Shown here: positions 7,419 through 15,957 of the stretch, one piece after another
How the letters are laid out: every line of letters starts with the position of its first letter
Position numbering within the stretch: the stretch's first letter is position 1
Assembly: GCA_046261875.1 (NCBI GenBank)
Contig: JBHENW010000156.1
Span: forward strand, 1 to 26,221
Length of the DNA: 26,221 nt
Origin: JBHENW01 sp046261875
Lineage (GTDB): Bacteria; Acidobacteriota; Thermoanaerobaculia; UBA5066; Gp7-AA6
Reading direction: 5' to 3'
Notes under the pieces: generated by a model
What the model was told of the DNA's origin: nothing
What the model saw: only the letters and a program-made list of their open reading frames with translations
Databases searched by the model: none
Made by a program: the position numbers and the translations under genes

Positions 7419-9445
7419 ACCGCATCCCCCGCCGTCGCCTCACGATCCTCGCGGTCTTCCTGATGGCGTGGGGCCTCCTCGTGGCGGGGCGCCTCGCCCA
7501 GCTCCAGATCGCTCGGGCCTCCGGTTACAAGGCGCGCGCGCAGCGTCAGCAGGAACGGCGGGTGCCCATCGCGCCGCACCGCGGCTCGATCTGGGACCGC
7601 GAGGGCCGGGAGCTGGCCGTCTCCGTGGAGGCCTTCACCGTCTACGCGATTCCCGAGGAGGTCCGCGGCATCGCGGCAACCGCGCGGGCGGTCGCTCCCT
7701 GGACGGACGCGTCCGTGGAAGAGCTCGTGCGACGCATGCGCCAGCCGCAGGAGACCGTCCGCCTCGCGCGCAAGCTCGACCCGGTGACCGCCGGGAAGAT
7801 CCGCGCGCTGCGCCTGCCCGGCATCCGGCTCGTCGCCGAGACGAAGCGCTTCTACCCGAAAGGCTCGCTCGCGTCGGCCGTCCTCGGTTACGTCGGCACG
7901 GACGACCGGGGACTCGCCGGGCTGGAGCACCTCTACGACGAGACCATCCGCGGCAAGCCGGGGGAGGTCGTGGCGCTCAAGGACGCCCGGCGGTCCATCT
8001 ACGGGGAGACGGAAAGCCCGTCGGGACGTCCGCCGCGGGAGGGCGCGAGCCTGACCCTCTCCCTCGACTCCGCGCTCCAGTTCGCGGCGGAGAAGGACCT
8101 GGCCGCCGCGGTGTCGGCCTACGGCGCAACGTCCGGCGCCCTCGTCCTGATGGACCCGTGGACCGGCGAAGTCCTCGCGATGGCCGGCACGCCGGGCTTC
8201 GACCCGAACCATTACAACCGGTACGCGCCGGAGGTGCGCCGAAACCGCGCGGTGGCGGACGCCCACGAGCCCGGGTCCACTTTCAAGATCGTGACCGGCG
8301 CGATCGCTCTCGAAGACTCGGTCGTGGACACGCGCGAGATCATCGAGACGGGGGACGGAACGATCCGCGTCGCGAACACGGTCATCTCCGAGCACGACAA
8401 CAAGCGGTTCGGGCCCCTGACGCTCGGTGGCGTCTTCGAGCATTCCTCCAACGTCGGGATCATCCGGGTCGGCCTGCGGCTCGGCGCGGCGCGGCTCTAT
8501 TCGGGCGCGCGCGATCTCGGCGTCGGGCGCTCAACCGGCGTGGACCTGCCGGGCGAGAGCGCGGGCATCTTCCGCCCGCTGTCGCGCTGGTCGGCCCTGT
8601 CGGCCGCCTCGATCTCCATGGGGCAGGAGGTCGCCATCACGCCGCTCCAGCTCGCGCGCATCGGCGCGGCGGTCGCCAACGGAGGTCTCCTCGTCACACC
8701 GAGGCTCGTCCAGCGCGTGACCGACTCCGACGGGGTCGCACGGGAGCTCGCCCGGCCCGCACCGGTGCGGGTCCTGTCGGAGGAGACCGCGCGGGAGCTG
8801 CGGCAGATCCTCGTCGGTGTCGTCGAGCGGGGGACCGGGACGCTCGCCGCGGTGCCGGGCTTCTCCGTCGGCGGGAAGACGGGGACCGCGCAGAAAGCCG
8901 GGCCGGGCGGATACCAGCCCGGCCGGTACATTCCGGCGTTCGTCGGCTTCGCCTCCGCCGAGAATCCGCGCCTCGTCTGCGCCGTCGTCATCGAGGAGCC
9001 CCGCGGCAAGCGCTACTACGCCAGCGAGGTCGCGGCGCCCGTGTTCTCGAGCTTCGTGGCGCAGGCGCTCGCCATCCTCCGGATCGCACCCGCCCAGCAG
9101 CGCCTCCCGTCGACGGTCCTCGCCTCCGCCCGGAGGCGGTACCCCTCGGGAGTGGTGCCCGCCGCGTTGCGCGAGCCCGCCCCGCGACTCCTGCCCCCGC
9201 TCTCGAACGAGACGCCGGAGGCGGCCGGCCTCTCGGCCCGCCAGGCCCTCGCGCTCTTCGCCCGCCAGGGCGTGCCCGTGCGGCTCCGGGGAACGGGTTT
9301 CGTCGTCTCGCAGATCCCGCCGGCGCGCAGCCCGATCGCGCCCGGCCAGGTCCATCAGCTCCAGCTCGCGGAAAGCATTCCGGGCGCGGCGGCCACCGGC
9401 CAGCGCCGGACGGAGGAGACGAGCCCGCTTCTGCCCGGTCCGTGA
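7415..9445 (+). CDS. ftsI: FtsI/PBP3-type septal peptidoglycan transpeptidase with a PASTA domain
   Basis: Class B penicillin-binding protein that crosslinks septal peptidoglycan with FtsW. It has 676 residues: a basic N-terminus, one transmembrane helix at about 10-27, a dimerisation/pedestal region starting RRVPIAPHRGSIWDREG, and a transpeptidase domain. The active-site motifs are present: STFK at 288-291 (nucleophile Ser288), SSN at 344-346 and KTG at 488-490. The final about 65 residues, from AAGLSARQALALFARQGVPV to SQIPPARSPIAPGQ, resemble one PASTA repeat. PASTA domains are typical of Gram-positive PBPs and serine/threonine kinases but also occur in FtsI of some other phyla. The start ATG overlaps the ftsL stop, and the stop overlaps the murE start (GTGA). 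In-frame length and motifs are complete, so it should be functional. Confidence 0.96.
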   Translation: MNRIPRRRLTILAVFLMAWGLLVAGRLAQLQIARASGYKARAQRQQERRVPIAPHRGSIWDREGRELAVSVEAFTVYAIPEEVRGIAATARAVAPWTDASVEELVRRMRQPQETVRLARKLDPVTAGKIRALRLPGIRLVAETKRFYPKGSLASAVLGYVGTDDRGLAGLEHLYDETIRGKPGEVVALKDARRSIYGETESPSGRPPREGASLTLSLDSALQFAAEKDLAAAVSAYGATSGALVLMDPWTGEVLAMAGTPGFDPNHYNRYAPEVRRNRAVADAHEPGSTFKIVTGAIALEDSVVDTREIIETGDGTIRVANTVISEHDNKRFGPLTLGGVFEHSSNVGIIRVGLRLGAARLYSGARDLGVGRSTGVDLPGESAGIFRPLSRWSALSAASISMGQEVAITPLQLARIGAAVANGGLLVTPRLVQRVTDSDGVARELARPAPVRVLSEETARELRQILVGVVERGTGTLAAVPGFSVGGKTGTAQKAGPGGYQPGRYIPAFVGFASAENPRLVCAVVIEEPRGKRYYASEVAAPVFSSFVAQALAILRIAPAQQRLPSTVLASARRRYPSGVVPAALREPAPRLLPPLSNETPEAAGLSARQALALFARQGVPVRLRGTGFVVSQIPPARSPIAPGQVHQLQLAESIPGAAATGQRRTEETSPLLPGP

Positions 9446-10902
9446 AGCTCATGGAGCTCGTCGCGCTCCTCGGTGAATCCGAGGTCGATGGAGCGTCGGA
9501 GAATCCGGAGGTCCGCGGCGTCGCAAACGATTCCCGGCGGGTCTCCGCGGGGGACGTGTTCGTCGCGATGAGCGGCGGCAAGTCCGACGGCAACCTCCAC
9601 GTCGCGGAGGCGGTCTCGGCGGGCGCGGTCGCCGTGGTCTCCTCCCTGCCGCGCCACGCAGGGATCGAGGTCCCGTGGGTGCGGTCACCCCATCCGAGGC
9701 GGGCGCTCGGGCGCATCGCGGCGCGTCTCGCCGGGGATCCGGCGAGCCGGCTCGTCCTCGCCGGGGTGACGGGGACGAACGGAAAGACGACGACCTCGAC
9801 GCTCCTGTCGGCGATCCTCGCCCGCCGCCACGGCGGGGCGGGCCTGATCGGCACGGTCGGCCATCGCACGGGATCCCGAGAAATCCCGGCGCGCCATACG
9901 ACCCCGGAGGCGCCGGAGCTTCAAGCGTTGCTCGCCGAAATGGTCGCGAACGGATTGAGCGCGGCGGCGATGGAGGTCTCCTCCCACGCGCTGGAGCTGG
10001 AGCGCGTCGAGGGCTGTCGGTTCGATCTCGCCGTTTTCACCAACCTGACCCGCGACCACCTGGACTTCCACGGGACCTTCGAGCGCTACTACGAAGCGAA
10101 GAAGAGGCTCTTCGCGCTCCGCAAGGAGGGGGGCCCCGCCGTCCTGAACCTGGCCGACCCCTGGGGCGACCGCCTCGCGCGCGAGGTGGGGGGGCCCATC
10201 GTGACGTACTCGGCGTCGGGAGCCGCGGACGTCGAGGCCGCCGAGGTCCGATGCGATCTGGAAGGAATCGCGATGCGCGTCGTCACGCCGTCCCCGAGCT
10301 TCTCGCTGGAGTCCCCGCTGATCGGTCGGTTCAACGTGGAAAACCTCCTCGCGGCGACCGCGGGCGCGCTCGCCCTCGGGATATCTCCGCAGGAGATCGC
10401 CTCGGCGGTGCGGTCCGTGCACTCGGTCCCCGGACGCATGGAGCGCGTCGAGGCGGGCCAGCCCTACACGATCGTCGTGGACTACGCGCACACGGAGGAC
10501 GCGCTGCGCCGCCTCCTGCTCGCGGTCCGGGACCTCACCGATCGCCAGGTGATCCTCGTCTTCGGCTGCGGCGGCGACCGCGACGCCGGCAAGCGCTTTC
10601 CGATGGGAGAAGTCGCGGGACGGCTCGCGGACATCCCCATCGTCACCTCGGACAATCCGCGCTCCGAGGATCCCGAAGCGATAATCTCCCAGGTCGAGGA
10701 GGGGATCGTCTCCTCCGGCGCGACGAAGTACCTCAAACTGGCCGATCGGCGCGAGGCGATCCGCGCGGCGATCGAGCTCGCCAACCCGAGAACCGTCGTC
10801 GTCATCGCGGGCAAGGGGCACGAAACGATTCAGGTCATCGGCGGACGGGAGCTCCCGTTCGACGATCGCGCGGTTGCGGCCGGGCTGGCGAGGTCGCGGT
10901 GA
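9442..10902 (+). CDS. murE: MurE, UDP-MurNAc-L-Ala-D-Glu:meso-diaminopimelate ligase
   Basis: ATP-dependent Mur ligase adding the third residue of the stem peptide in the cytoplasm. The ATP-binding loop GVTGTNGKTTT is at 108-118, followed by HTTPEAPELQALL (substrate binding), EVSSHALELERV, FTNLTRDHLDFHGTFERYYEAKKRLF and VVDYAHTEDALRRLL. The specificity motif DNPR lies at 404-407; the Arg contacts meso-diaminopimelate, whereas lysine-adding enzymes differ here, so meso-DAP peptidoglycan is inferred. The C-terminus AGKGHETIQ is typical. I chose the GTG at 9442, which overlaps the ftsI stop by the GTGA arrangement seen at other junctions of this cluster and gives MKLMELVALLGE; ATG 9451 is the alternative. 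The product is 486 residues, a normal length. The same frame is open far upstream, but that part is antisense to the logic of ftsL and ftsI and is not coding. Confidence 0.97.
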   Translation: MKLMELVALLGESEVDGASENPEVRGVANDSRRVSAGDVFVAMSGGKSDGNLHVAEAVSAGAVAVVSSLPRHAGIEVPWVRSPHPRRALGRIAARLAGDPASRLVLAGVTGTNGKTTTSTLLSAILARRHGGAGLIGTVGHRTGSREIPARHTTPEAPELQALLAEMVANGLSAAAMEVSSHALELERVEGCRFDLAVFTNLTRDHLDFHGTFERYYEAKKRLFALRKEGGPAVLNLADPWGDRLAREVGGPIVTYSASGAADVEAAEVRCDLEGIAMRVVTPSPSFSLESPLIGRFNVENLLAATAGALALGISPQEIASAVRSVHSVPGRMERVEAGQPYTIVVDYAHTEDALRRLLLAVRDLTDRQVILVFGCGGDRDAGKRFPMGEVAGRLADIPIVTSDNPRSEDPEAIISQVEEGIVSSGATKYLKLADRREAIRAAIELANPRTVVVIAGKGHETIQVIGGRELPFDDRAVAAGLARSR

Positions 10903-12272
10903 AGTTTTCTATGGCGCAAGCCGCCGCTCTGCTCGGCGTGCCGGCGCCGGCGTTCGGGGATCTCGACGGCGCGGCCGTCGACTCCCGGCGGGTGCGCCCC
11001 GGAAACCTGTTCGTTGCGCTGCCGGGGGCCCGCGTCGACGGGCACGACTTCGCGGCGGAGGCCGCGTCGCGCGGAGCGGCAGCGGTCCTCGCGGAGCGCG
11101 CCCCCCGCGGCCTTCCCCGGGGATTCCCCTGCCTGCTCGTGGCGGACGCGCGCGCCGCGCTGCTCGACCTGGCCGCGGCGTTCAAGCGCCGCGAAGGGTT
11201 CCGTCTCGCCGCCGTCGCAGGGTCCGCCGGCAAGACGACGACGAAGGAGTTCGCGGCGTCGATCCTGTCCCGCCGCTTCCGCACGGGGAAGACCCCCGGA
11301 AATCAGAACAGCGCAATTGGCTTCCCGCTATCCGTGATCAACCTCGAGACGCCGTGCCAGTGGATGGTCGGAGAGATGGGCATGAGCGCGCCCGGGGAAA
11401 TCGCGCGTCTCTCCAGCGCCTTCGAGCCGGACGTCGCCACGATCACCCTGATCGCGCTCGAGCACCTGGAGTTCCTGGGGTCGCTCGACGGTATCGCGCG
11501 CGCCAACGCGGAGATCCTCGAAGGTTTGCGGCCCGGCGGGGTCTTCGTGGTCCACGTGGACGATTCCCGCATCGCCGCGCGCGCCCGGGATCACACCGGC
11601 CGCATCCTGCGCTTCGGCCGGTCGCCGGAAGCCGAGGTCACCGTGGAGGACGTCGTCGCCGACGAGCGCGGATCGCGGTTCCGTCTGAAGACCCCGGCGG
11701 GGACCGTCCCCGTGCGCCTGGAGCTTCCCGGGGACCACCAGGTGTCCAACTTCCTCGCCGCCTCGGCGACGGCCCTCGCCGCGGGCGCCTCTCCGGAGGA
11801 TTGCGCGGCCGCGGCGCCCACGCTCGCGCCGGCGGCGCACCGCGGGGAGCTGAAGCGGCACGCTTCGGGCGCGCTCCTCTTCGACGACGCGTACAACGCG
11901 AGCCCCCCGTCGATGCGCGCCGCCCTGGACACGCTCAAGCGCCTTCCCGGCCGCCGCAAGATCGCGGTGCTCGGCGACATGCTGGAGCTCGGGGCGGAAG
12001 ACGAGTGGTGGCACCGCGAAACGGGACGCTACGTCGTGGGTCGCGCCGACCGCGTCATCTGCGTCGGCCGGCGGGCCCGGTTCATCGGCGAGGGAGCGAT
12101 GGCGGCCGGTCTGCCGGGCGGCGAGGTCCGCGCGCTGGAGACTCCCGAGCAGGCGGCCAACCTGCTCGCCTCGATGCTGGCCGACGGGGACACGGTCCTC
12201 TTCAAGGCGTCGCGGGGCATCGGTCTGGACCGGGCGGTGGAGCTTCTGGCGGACTCCGAAGGAGTCCGCTGA
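10899..12272 (+). CDS. murF: MurF, UDP-MurNAc-tripeptide:D-alanyl-D-alanine ligase
   Basis: Adds D-Ala-D-Ala to complete the UDP-MurNAc-pentapeptide. It has 457 residues. The N-terminal substrate domain has DSRRVRPGNLFVALPG. The P-loop is GSAGKTTTKE at 108-117, and KTPGNQNSAIGFPL is the family signature after it. The central domain has MGMSAPGEIARL and ALEHLEFLGSLDGIARAN, and the C-terminal domain has DDAYNASPPSMRAAL and AVLGDMLELG. The start GTG at 10899 overlaps the murE stop; ATG 10911 is possible. The usual catalytic-region wording (NVAEAHLE in many species) is changed here to TLIALEHLEFLGS, with the His retained. A D-Ala-D-Ala ligase (ddl) supplying the substrate is not in this window. 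Confidence 0.97.
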   Translation: MKFSMAQAAALLGVPAPAFGDLDGAAVDSRRVRPGNLFVALPGARVDGHDFAAEAASRGAAAVLAERAPRGLPRGFPCLLVADARAALLDLAAAFKRREGFRLAAVAGSAGKTTTKEFAASILSRRFRTGKTPGNQNSAIGFPLSVINLETPCQWMVGEMGMSAPGEIARLSSAFEPDVATITLIALEHLEFLGSLDGIARANAEILEGLRPGGVFVVHVDDSRIAARARDHTGRILRFGRSPEAEVTVEDVVADERGSRFRLKTPAGTVPVRLELPGDHQVSNFLAASATALAAGASPEDCAAAAPTLAPAAHRGELKRHASGALLFDDAYNASPPSMRAALDTLKRLPGRRKIAVLGDMLELGAEDEWWHRETGRYVVGRADRVICVGRRARFIGEGAMAAGLPGGEVRALETPEQAANLLASMLADGDTVLFKASRGIGLDRAVELLADSEGVR

Positions 12273-12298
12273 TGTCGCGCCGCCGAGGCGCGCGCTGA
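12272..12298 (+). other. Possible 8-codon coupling mini-ORF between murF and mraY
   Basis: The murF stop overlaps an ATG (TGATG), which opens an 8-codon frame, MSRRRGAR, that ends in TGA at 12296-12298. One base later comes the mraY ATG (TGAGATG). The gap is thus bridged by a frame that starts on one stop and ends on the next start. It may only hand ribosomes from murF to mraY, or it may be chance; the GC-rich, Arg-rich content shows no conserved protein. Confidence 0.25.
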
Positions 12299-12299
12299 G

Positions 12300-13385
12300 A
12301 TGTTGTACCGCTGGCTCTATCCGCTGGCGGGGGAGTTCCCCCCGTTCAACGTATTCCGCTACATCACGTTCCGAACGGCGATGGCCGCGGTGACGGCGCT
12401 CGTCTTCACGCTGCTTCTCGGAGGACCGATGATCCGGCTCCTCAAGCGGCGCCAGATCGGGCAGGCCATCCGGGAGACGGGGCCGCAGACGCACCACCAC
12501 AAGGCCGGGACGCCGACGATGGGGGGGTTTCTCATCCTCCTGGCGGTCCTCGTGGCGACTCTCCTCTGGATGGACCTCCTCAACCGGTTCGTGTGGATCG
12601 CCCTCGCGACCATGCTGCTGCTCGGGGTCGTGGGGTTCGCCGACGACTTCGTCAAGTTCTCGCGGCGCCGCAGCCTCGGCTTGACGGGGCGTGGGAAGCT
12701 CATCCCCCAGTTCCTCGTCGCGTTCCTGCTCGCCTGGGCGATCCAGCACTGGGCGAGCCCGGGCAATTTCTCGACCGTCCTGACCTTTCCCTTCCTCAAG
12801 AAAGTCCTGCTCGACCTCGGTTTCCTGTACGTCCCCTTCGTCGCCCTGATCCTCGTGGGGTCCTCCAACGCCGTGAACCTGACCGACGGCCTCGACGGGC
12901 TCGCAATCGGCGCCGTCGGGATCGCGGCGGGCACCTACTCCGCGCTGGCCTACGTGACCGGCAATGCGGTCGCCGCCCGCTACCTCCAGATCCCGTTCGT
13001 CCCGCAGAGCGGCGAGCTCGCGGTCTTCTGCGGCGCGCTCGTCGGCGCCTCCCTCGGCTTTCTCTGGTTCAACTGTCATCCGGCGGAAGTCTTTATGGGG
13101 GACGTAGGCTCGCTCCCGCTCGGCGGCGCCATCGCGGCGGTGGCCGTCATGACGAAACAGGAGATGCTGCTCGCGATCGTCGGCGGCCTCTTCGTGCTCG
13201 AAGCCCTTTCGGTCATCCTGCAGGTCGTCTCCTTCCAGACGACCGGGCGGCGGATCTTCCGCATGGCCCCGCTGCATCACCACTTCGAGCTCATGGGGTG
13301 GGCGGAGTCCCGCGTGATCATCCGATTCTGGATCCTGGCCATCCTCTTCGCGGTGCTGGCCCTTTCCACCTTGAAGCTCCGGTGA
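12300..13385 (+). CDS. mraY: MraY, phospho-MurNAc-pentapeptide translocase
   Basis: Integral-membrane enzyme that transfers phospho-MurNAc-pentapeptide to undecaprenyl phosphate, making lipid I. The 361-residue product has about ten hydrophobic segments. Cytoplasmic signatures are present: GTPTMGG (71-77), FADDFVKF with the Mg-binding Asp pair (about 118), NAVNLTDGLDGLA (about 191-203), FMGDVGSLPLGG (about 265) and the C-terminal PLHHHFELMGW, which carries the histidine cluster. The length matches E. coli MraY (360). Start ATG at 12300 is 27 bp after the murF stop with no strong Shine-Dalgarno site; coupling through the 8-codon frame at 12272-12298 may help. The stop overlaps the murD start as GTGA. 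Confidence 0.98.
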   Translation: MLYRWLYPLAGEFPPFNVFRYITFRTAMAAVTALVFTLLLGGPMIRLLKRRQIGQAIRETGPQTHHHKAGTPTMGGFLILLAVLVATLLWMDLLNRFVWIALATMLLLGVVGFADDFVKFSRRRSLGLTGRGKLIPQFLVAFLLAWAIQHWASPGNFSTVLTFPFLKKVLLDLGFLYVPFVALILVGSSNAVNLTDGLDGLAIGAVGIAAGTYSALAYVTGNAVAARYLQIPFVPQSGELAVFCGALVGASLGFLWFNCHPAEVFMGDVGSLPLGGAIAAVAVMTKQEMLLAIVGGLFVLEALSVILQVVSFQTTGRRIFRMAPLHHHFELMGWAESRVIIRFWILAILFAVLALSTLKLR

Positions 13386-14800
13386 CCGAGCCGACCTCGC
13401 TGTTGCCGCCGCGCGTCGCGGTGCTCGGGTTCGCGCGCAGCGGACAGGCGCTGGCTTCCGCTCTCCTGGACCGGGGAATCGAGGTCTCCGTCGGCGACCG
13501 CCGCCCGGAAGGCGAGCTCGGGCAGGCTGTTTCGGAGATGCGCCGTCGCGGAGCGCGGTTCTTCCTCGGGGATTTCATGCCGGACTCCCTCCTGGAGGGC
13601 GCGGGCTGGCTCGGCGTCTCGCCCGGGGTTCCTGCCTCCGCGCCCGTCCCGAAGGCGGCGCGGTCGCGGGGGATCCCCGTGCTCGCCGAGCTGGAGATCG
13701 CCTGGCGCATCGCGCAGAAGGAAGTCCAGGGGGAGAACCGCTGGGTCGCCGTCACGGGGACGAACGGTAAGTCCACGACGACCGCGTGGATCGCCGACCT
13801 GCTGCGCCGCGCCGGGCGGCCGGTCGCCCTGGCCGGCAACATCGGCGTCCCCGTCTCCGCCTTCCTCGGAGAGCGGTCGCCGCGCGACTTCGTCTGCGAG
13901 GTCTCCTCCTTCCAGCTCGAAACGGTTTCCCGGTTCCGCGCGGACGTAGCCGTCGTCACGAACGTCACGCCGGATCACCTCGATCGTCACGGGAGCTTCG
14001 AAGCTTACGCGCGCGCCAAGGCCCGTGTCTTCGAGAACCAGCGTCCCGGCGATGCCTCCGTGATCAACATCGACGACGACGGCTCGGCCGGCCTGGCCCC
14101 CGGCGGCGGCCGGCGCATCCCCTTCTCGCGGCACGGCGTGCCCGAAGGGGGAGCCGGGGTCGCGGAAGGCTGGCTCGTCTCGGAGGCGAGCGGGCAGCGG
14201 CGGCAGCTCCTTCCCGTTCACGACCTCGCGCTGCCCGGCACCCACAACGTCGAAAATGCCCTCGCCGCAGTGGCCGCGGCCGACTGCCTCGGCGCTCCGC
14301 TCGCCGCGATGCGGGAGGGCCTCCTCCGGTTCGCCGGGCTTCCTCACCGCACCGAGATCGTCGCCGAGGGCGGCGGCGTGACGTGGGTCAACGACTCGAA
14401 GGGCACGAACGTGGACGCCACGGCGAAGGCGCTGGAAGGCTTTCCGGACGGCCGCGTGGTCCTGATCCTCGGCGGCCGCGACAAGAAAGGGGACTTCCGC
14501 AGGCTCGCCCCGATGGCCCGCCGGCGCGCGCGGCTCGTCCTGACCATCGGCGAGGCGGCCGCCTCGATCGAACGGGCCCTGGCGGGCACGACGGTCATCG
14601 AACGGTCCGACACCATGGAGAAGGCGGTCGAGCGGGCGGCCGCGGAGGCGCGGCACGGCGACACGGTCCTGCTTTCTCCGGCCTGCGCTTCCTTCGACCA
14701 GTACGCGAATTTCGAGGAACGCGGCGAGCACTTCGCGCGCCTGGCGCGGCGCGCCGCCGAGCGGGTCCGCCGGGGACTGGAGCAAGACGATGGCGCGTAA
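13382..14800 (+). CDS. murD: MurD, UDP-MurNAc-L-alanine:D-glutamate ligase
   Basis: Cytoplasmic ligase adding D-Glu to UDP-MurNAc-L-Ala. It has 472 residues. The N-terminal Rossmann-like domain opens with VAVLGFARSGQALASAL. The ATP loop VTGTNGKSTTTAW lies at about 122-134, followed by LAGNIGVP, CEVSSFQLE and VVTNVTPDHLDRHGSFEAYARAK, all diagnostic of MurD. The C-terminal domain has HRTEIVAEGGGVTWVNDSKGTN, LILGGRDKKGDF and LSPACASFDQYANFEERG. The start GTG at 13382 overlaps the mraY stop (GTGA). The end overlaps ftsW by 11 bases. There is no sign of damage. Confidence 0.98.
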   Translation: MTEPTSLLPPRVAVLGFARSGQALASALLDRGIEVSVGDRRPEGELGQAVSEMRRRGARFFLGDFMPDSLLEGAGWLGVSPGVPASAPVPKAARSRGIPVLAELEIAWRIAQKEVQGENRWVAVTGTNGKSTTTAWIADLLRRAGRPVALAGNIGVPVSAFLGERSPRDFVCEVSSFQLETVSRFRADVAVVTNVTPDHLDRHGSFEAYARAKARVFENQRPGDASVINIDDDGSAGLAPGGGRRIPFSRHGVPEGGAGVAEGWLVSEASGQRRQLLPVHDLALPGTHNVENALAAVAAADCLGAPLAAMREGLLRFAGLPHRTEIVAEGGGVTWVNDSKGTNVDATAKALEGFPDGRVVLILGGRDKKGDFRRLAPMARRRARLVLTIGEAAASIERALAGTTVIERSDTMEKAVERAAAEARHGDTVLLSPACASFDQYANFEERGEHFARLARRAAERVRRGLEQDDGA

Positions 14801-15887
14801 GCTCGCGAGCGACAAGCTGCTTTTTGGGGCGCTCGTGGCGCTCTCGCTGTTCGGCTGCGTCATGATCTACAGCGCGTCCGCGGTTTCCGCCGGCGAGACG
14901 ACGGGCAGCCCCTATCGCTTCCTGCTCAAACAGCTCGCGGCGCTCCTGCTGGGCGGGCTGGCCGCCTTCGCCGTGTACCGGACGGACTACCGCCTCTTCG
15001 CCCGCCCGATCGTCGTGTATTCCGCCTTCGGCGGGGCGCTGGTGCTCTGCGTGGCGGCCCTCTTCCAGCCGCCGATCAACGCCGCACGGCGCTGGATCTC
15101 CCTCGGCGCCTTCACCCTCCAGCCCTCCGAGTTCCTGAAGGTCGCGCTCGTCCTCCTGCTCGCCTACCAGATCTCCCGCAAGACCGAGAAGCTCGGCAAT
15201 CCCGAGCGCGCGGCGCTTCCGGCCGTCGTGCTCACCGGCGCCGCGGCGCTCGTCGTCCTGCTCGAGCCGGACTTCGGGACGGCCGCCTGCTACGGGGTCC
15301 TCTGCGCGGTCCTCCTCTGGCTGGCCGGCGCCCGCGCCCGCTACTTCCTCCTCGCGGGAGCCGCGGTCGTGCCCCTCGCGGCCCTCCTCGTCTTCTCCGC
15401 GAGCTATCGCAAGGCGCGAATCCTCTCCTTTCTCCGGCCGGAGGCCGATCCGCTCGGGGCGGGCTTCCAGGCCCTCCAATCGCTCATCGCGGTCGGGGCG
15501 GGAGGCTGGAACGGCATGGGACTGGGAGGCAGCCGGCAGAAGCTCTTCTTTCTGCCCTATCCCCACACGGACTTCATCTTCGCCATCGTCGGCGAGGAGC
15601 TGGGCTTCATCGGAGCGATGGCCGTCCTCGCGGGCTTCGCGGTCGTGGCCTGGCGGGGCCTGCGGGCCGCGCGCCGCGCGCCGGACGTCTTCGCGGCGCT
15701 TCTCGCGGCCGGGGCGACCTCGATGATCGTCGTGCAGGCGGCGATCAACATGGGGGTCGTTCTCGCCCTGCTGCCGACCAAGGGCATCCCCCTGCCCTTC
15801 GTCTCCTATGGCGGCTCCTCCCTCGTGGCCTCCTGGATCGCCGCGGGGCTCATACTGAACGTTTCCCAACATGAAGTGGATCGTTGA
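14790..15887 (+). CDS. ftsW: FtsW, septal SEDS glycosyltransferase
   Basis: Multipass SEDS-family polymerase that makes septal glycan strands from lipid II together with FtsI. The 365-residue product has about ten hydrophobic segments. Family signatures include INAARRWISLGAFTLQPSEFLK (about 90-111), VVLLEPDFGTA with the conserved Asp expected in the active site (about 152), GGWNGMGLGGSRQKLFFLP and HTDFIFAIVGEELGF, and near the end KGIPLPFVSYGGSSL. The position between murD and murG favours FtsW over the paralogue RodA. ATG at 14790 lies within the end of murD, with an 11-nt overlap. It ends TGA 15885-15887, followed by a 70-nt gap containing a strong hairpin. Confidence 0.97.
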   Translation: MARKLASDKLLFGALVALSLFGCVMIYSASAVSAGETTGSPYRFLLKQLAALLLGGLAAFAVYRTDYRLFARPIVVYSAFGGALVLCVAALFQPPINAARRWISLGAFTLQPSEFLKVALVLLLAYQISRKTEKLGNPERAALPAVVLTGAAALVVLLEPDFGTAACYGVLCAVLLWLAGARARYFLLAGAAVVPLAALLVFSASYRKARILSFLRPEADPLGAGFQALQSLIAVGAGGWNGMGLGGSRQKLFFLPYPHTDFIFAIVGEELGFIGAMAVLAGFAVVAWRGLRAARRAPDVFAALLAAGATSMIVVQAAINMGVVLALLPTKGIPLPFVSYGGSSLVASWIAAGLILNVSQHEVDR

Positions 15888-15905
15888 CGGCCCGTGACTT
15901 CATCT

Positions 15906-15948
15906 CGCGGCGCGAGGAGTCTCCCTCCGGGAGGAGCCTCGCGCCGCG
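15906..15948 (+). promoter_or_regulatory. Strong stem-loop between ftsW and murG
   Basis: CGCGGCGCGAGG (15906-15917) and CCTCGCGCCGCG (15937-15948) are perfect 12-bp arms. Between them CTCCC (15921-15925) and GGGAG (15929-15933) form an inner 5-bp stem with a TCC loop. In RNA this would be a long, very stable hairpin ending next to the murG ribosome-binding site (GGAG 15949-15952, GTG 15958). No T-run follows, so it is not a standard intrinsic terminator. It could tune murG translation, protect or process mRNA, or be a REP-like element. Confidence 0.7.
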
Positions 15949-15957
15949 GGAGCGAGA

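Noticed and set aside
7216..9441. Long open frame that continues into murE and could look like a 1228-residue protein
   Set aside because: Before 9442 it is the +1 shadow of ftsL and ftsI, with Arg/Pro/Gly-rich, low-complexity translation and no domains. Only the last 486 residues are murE.
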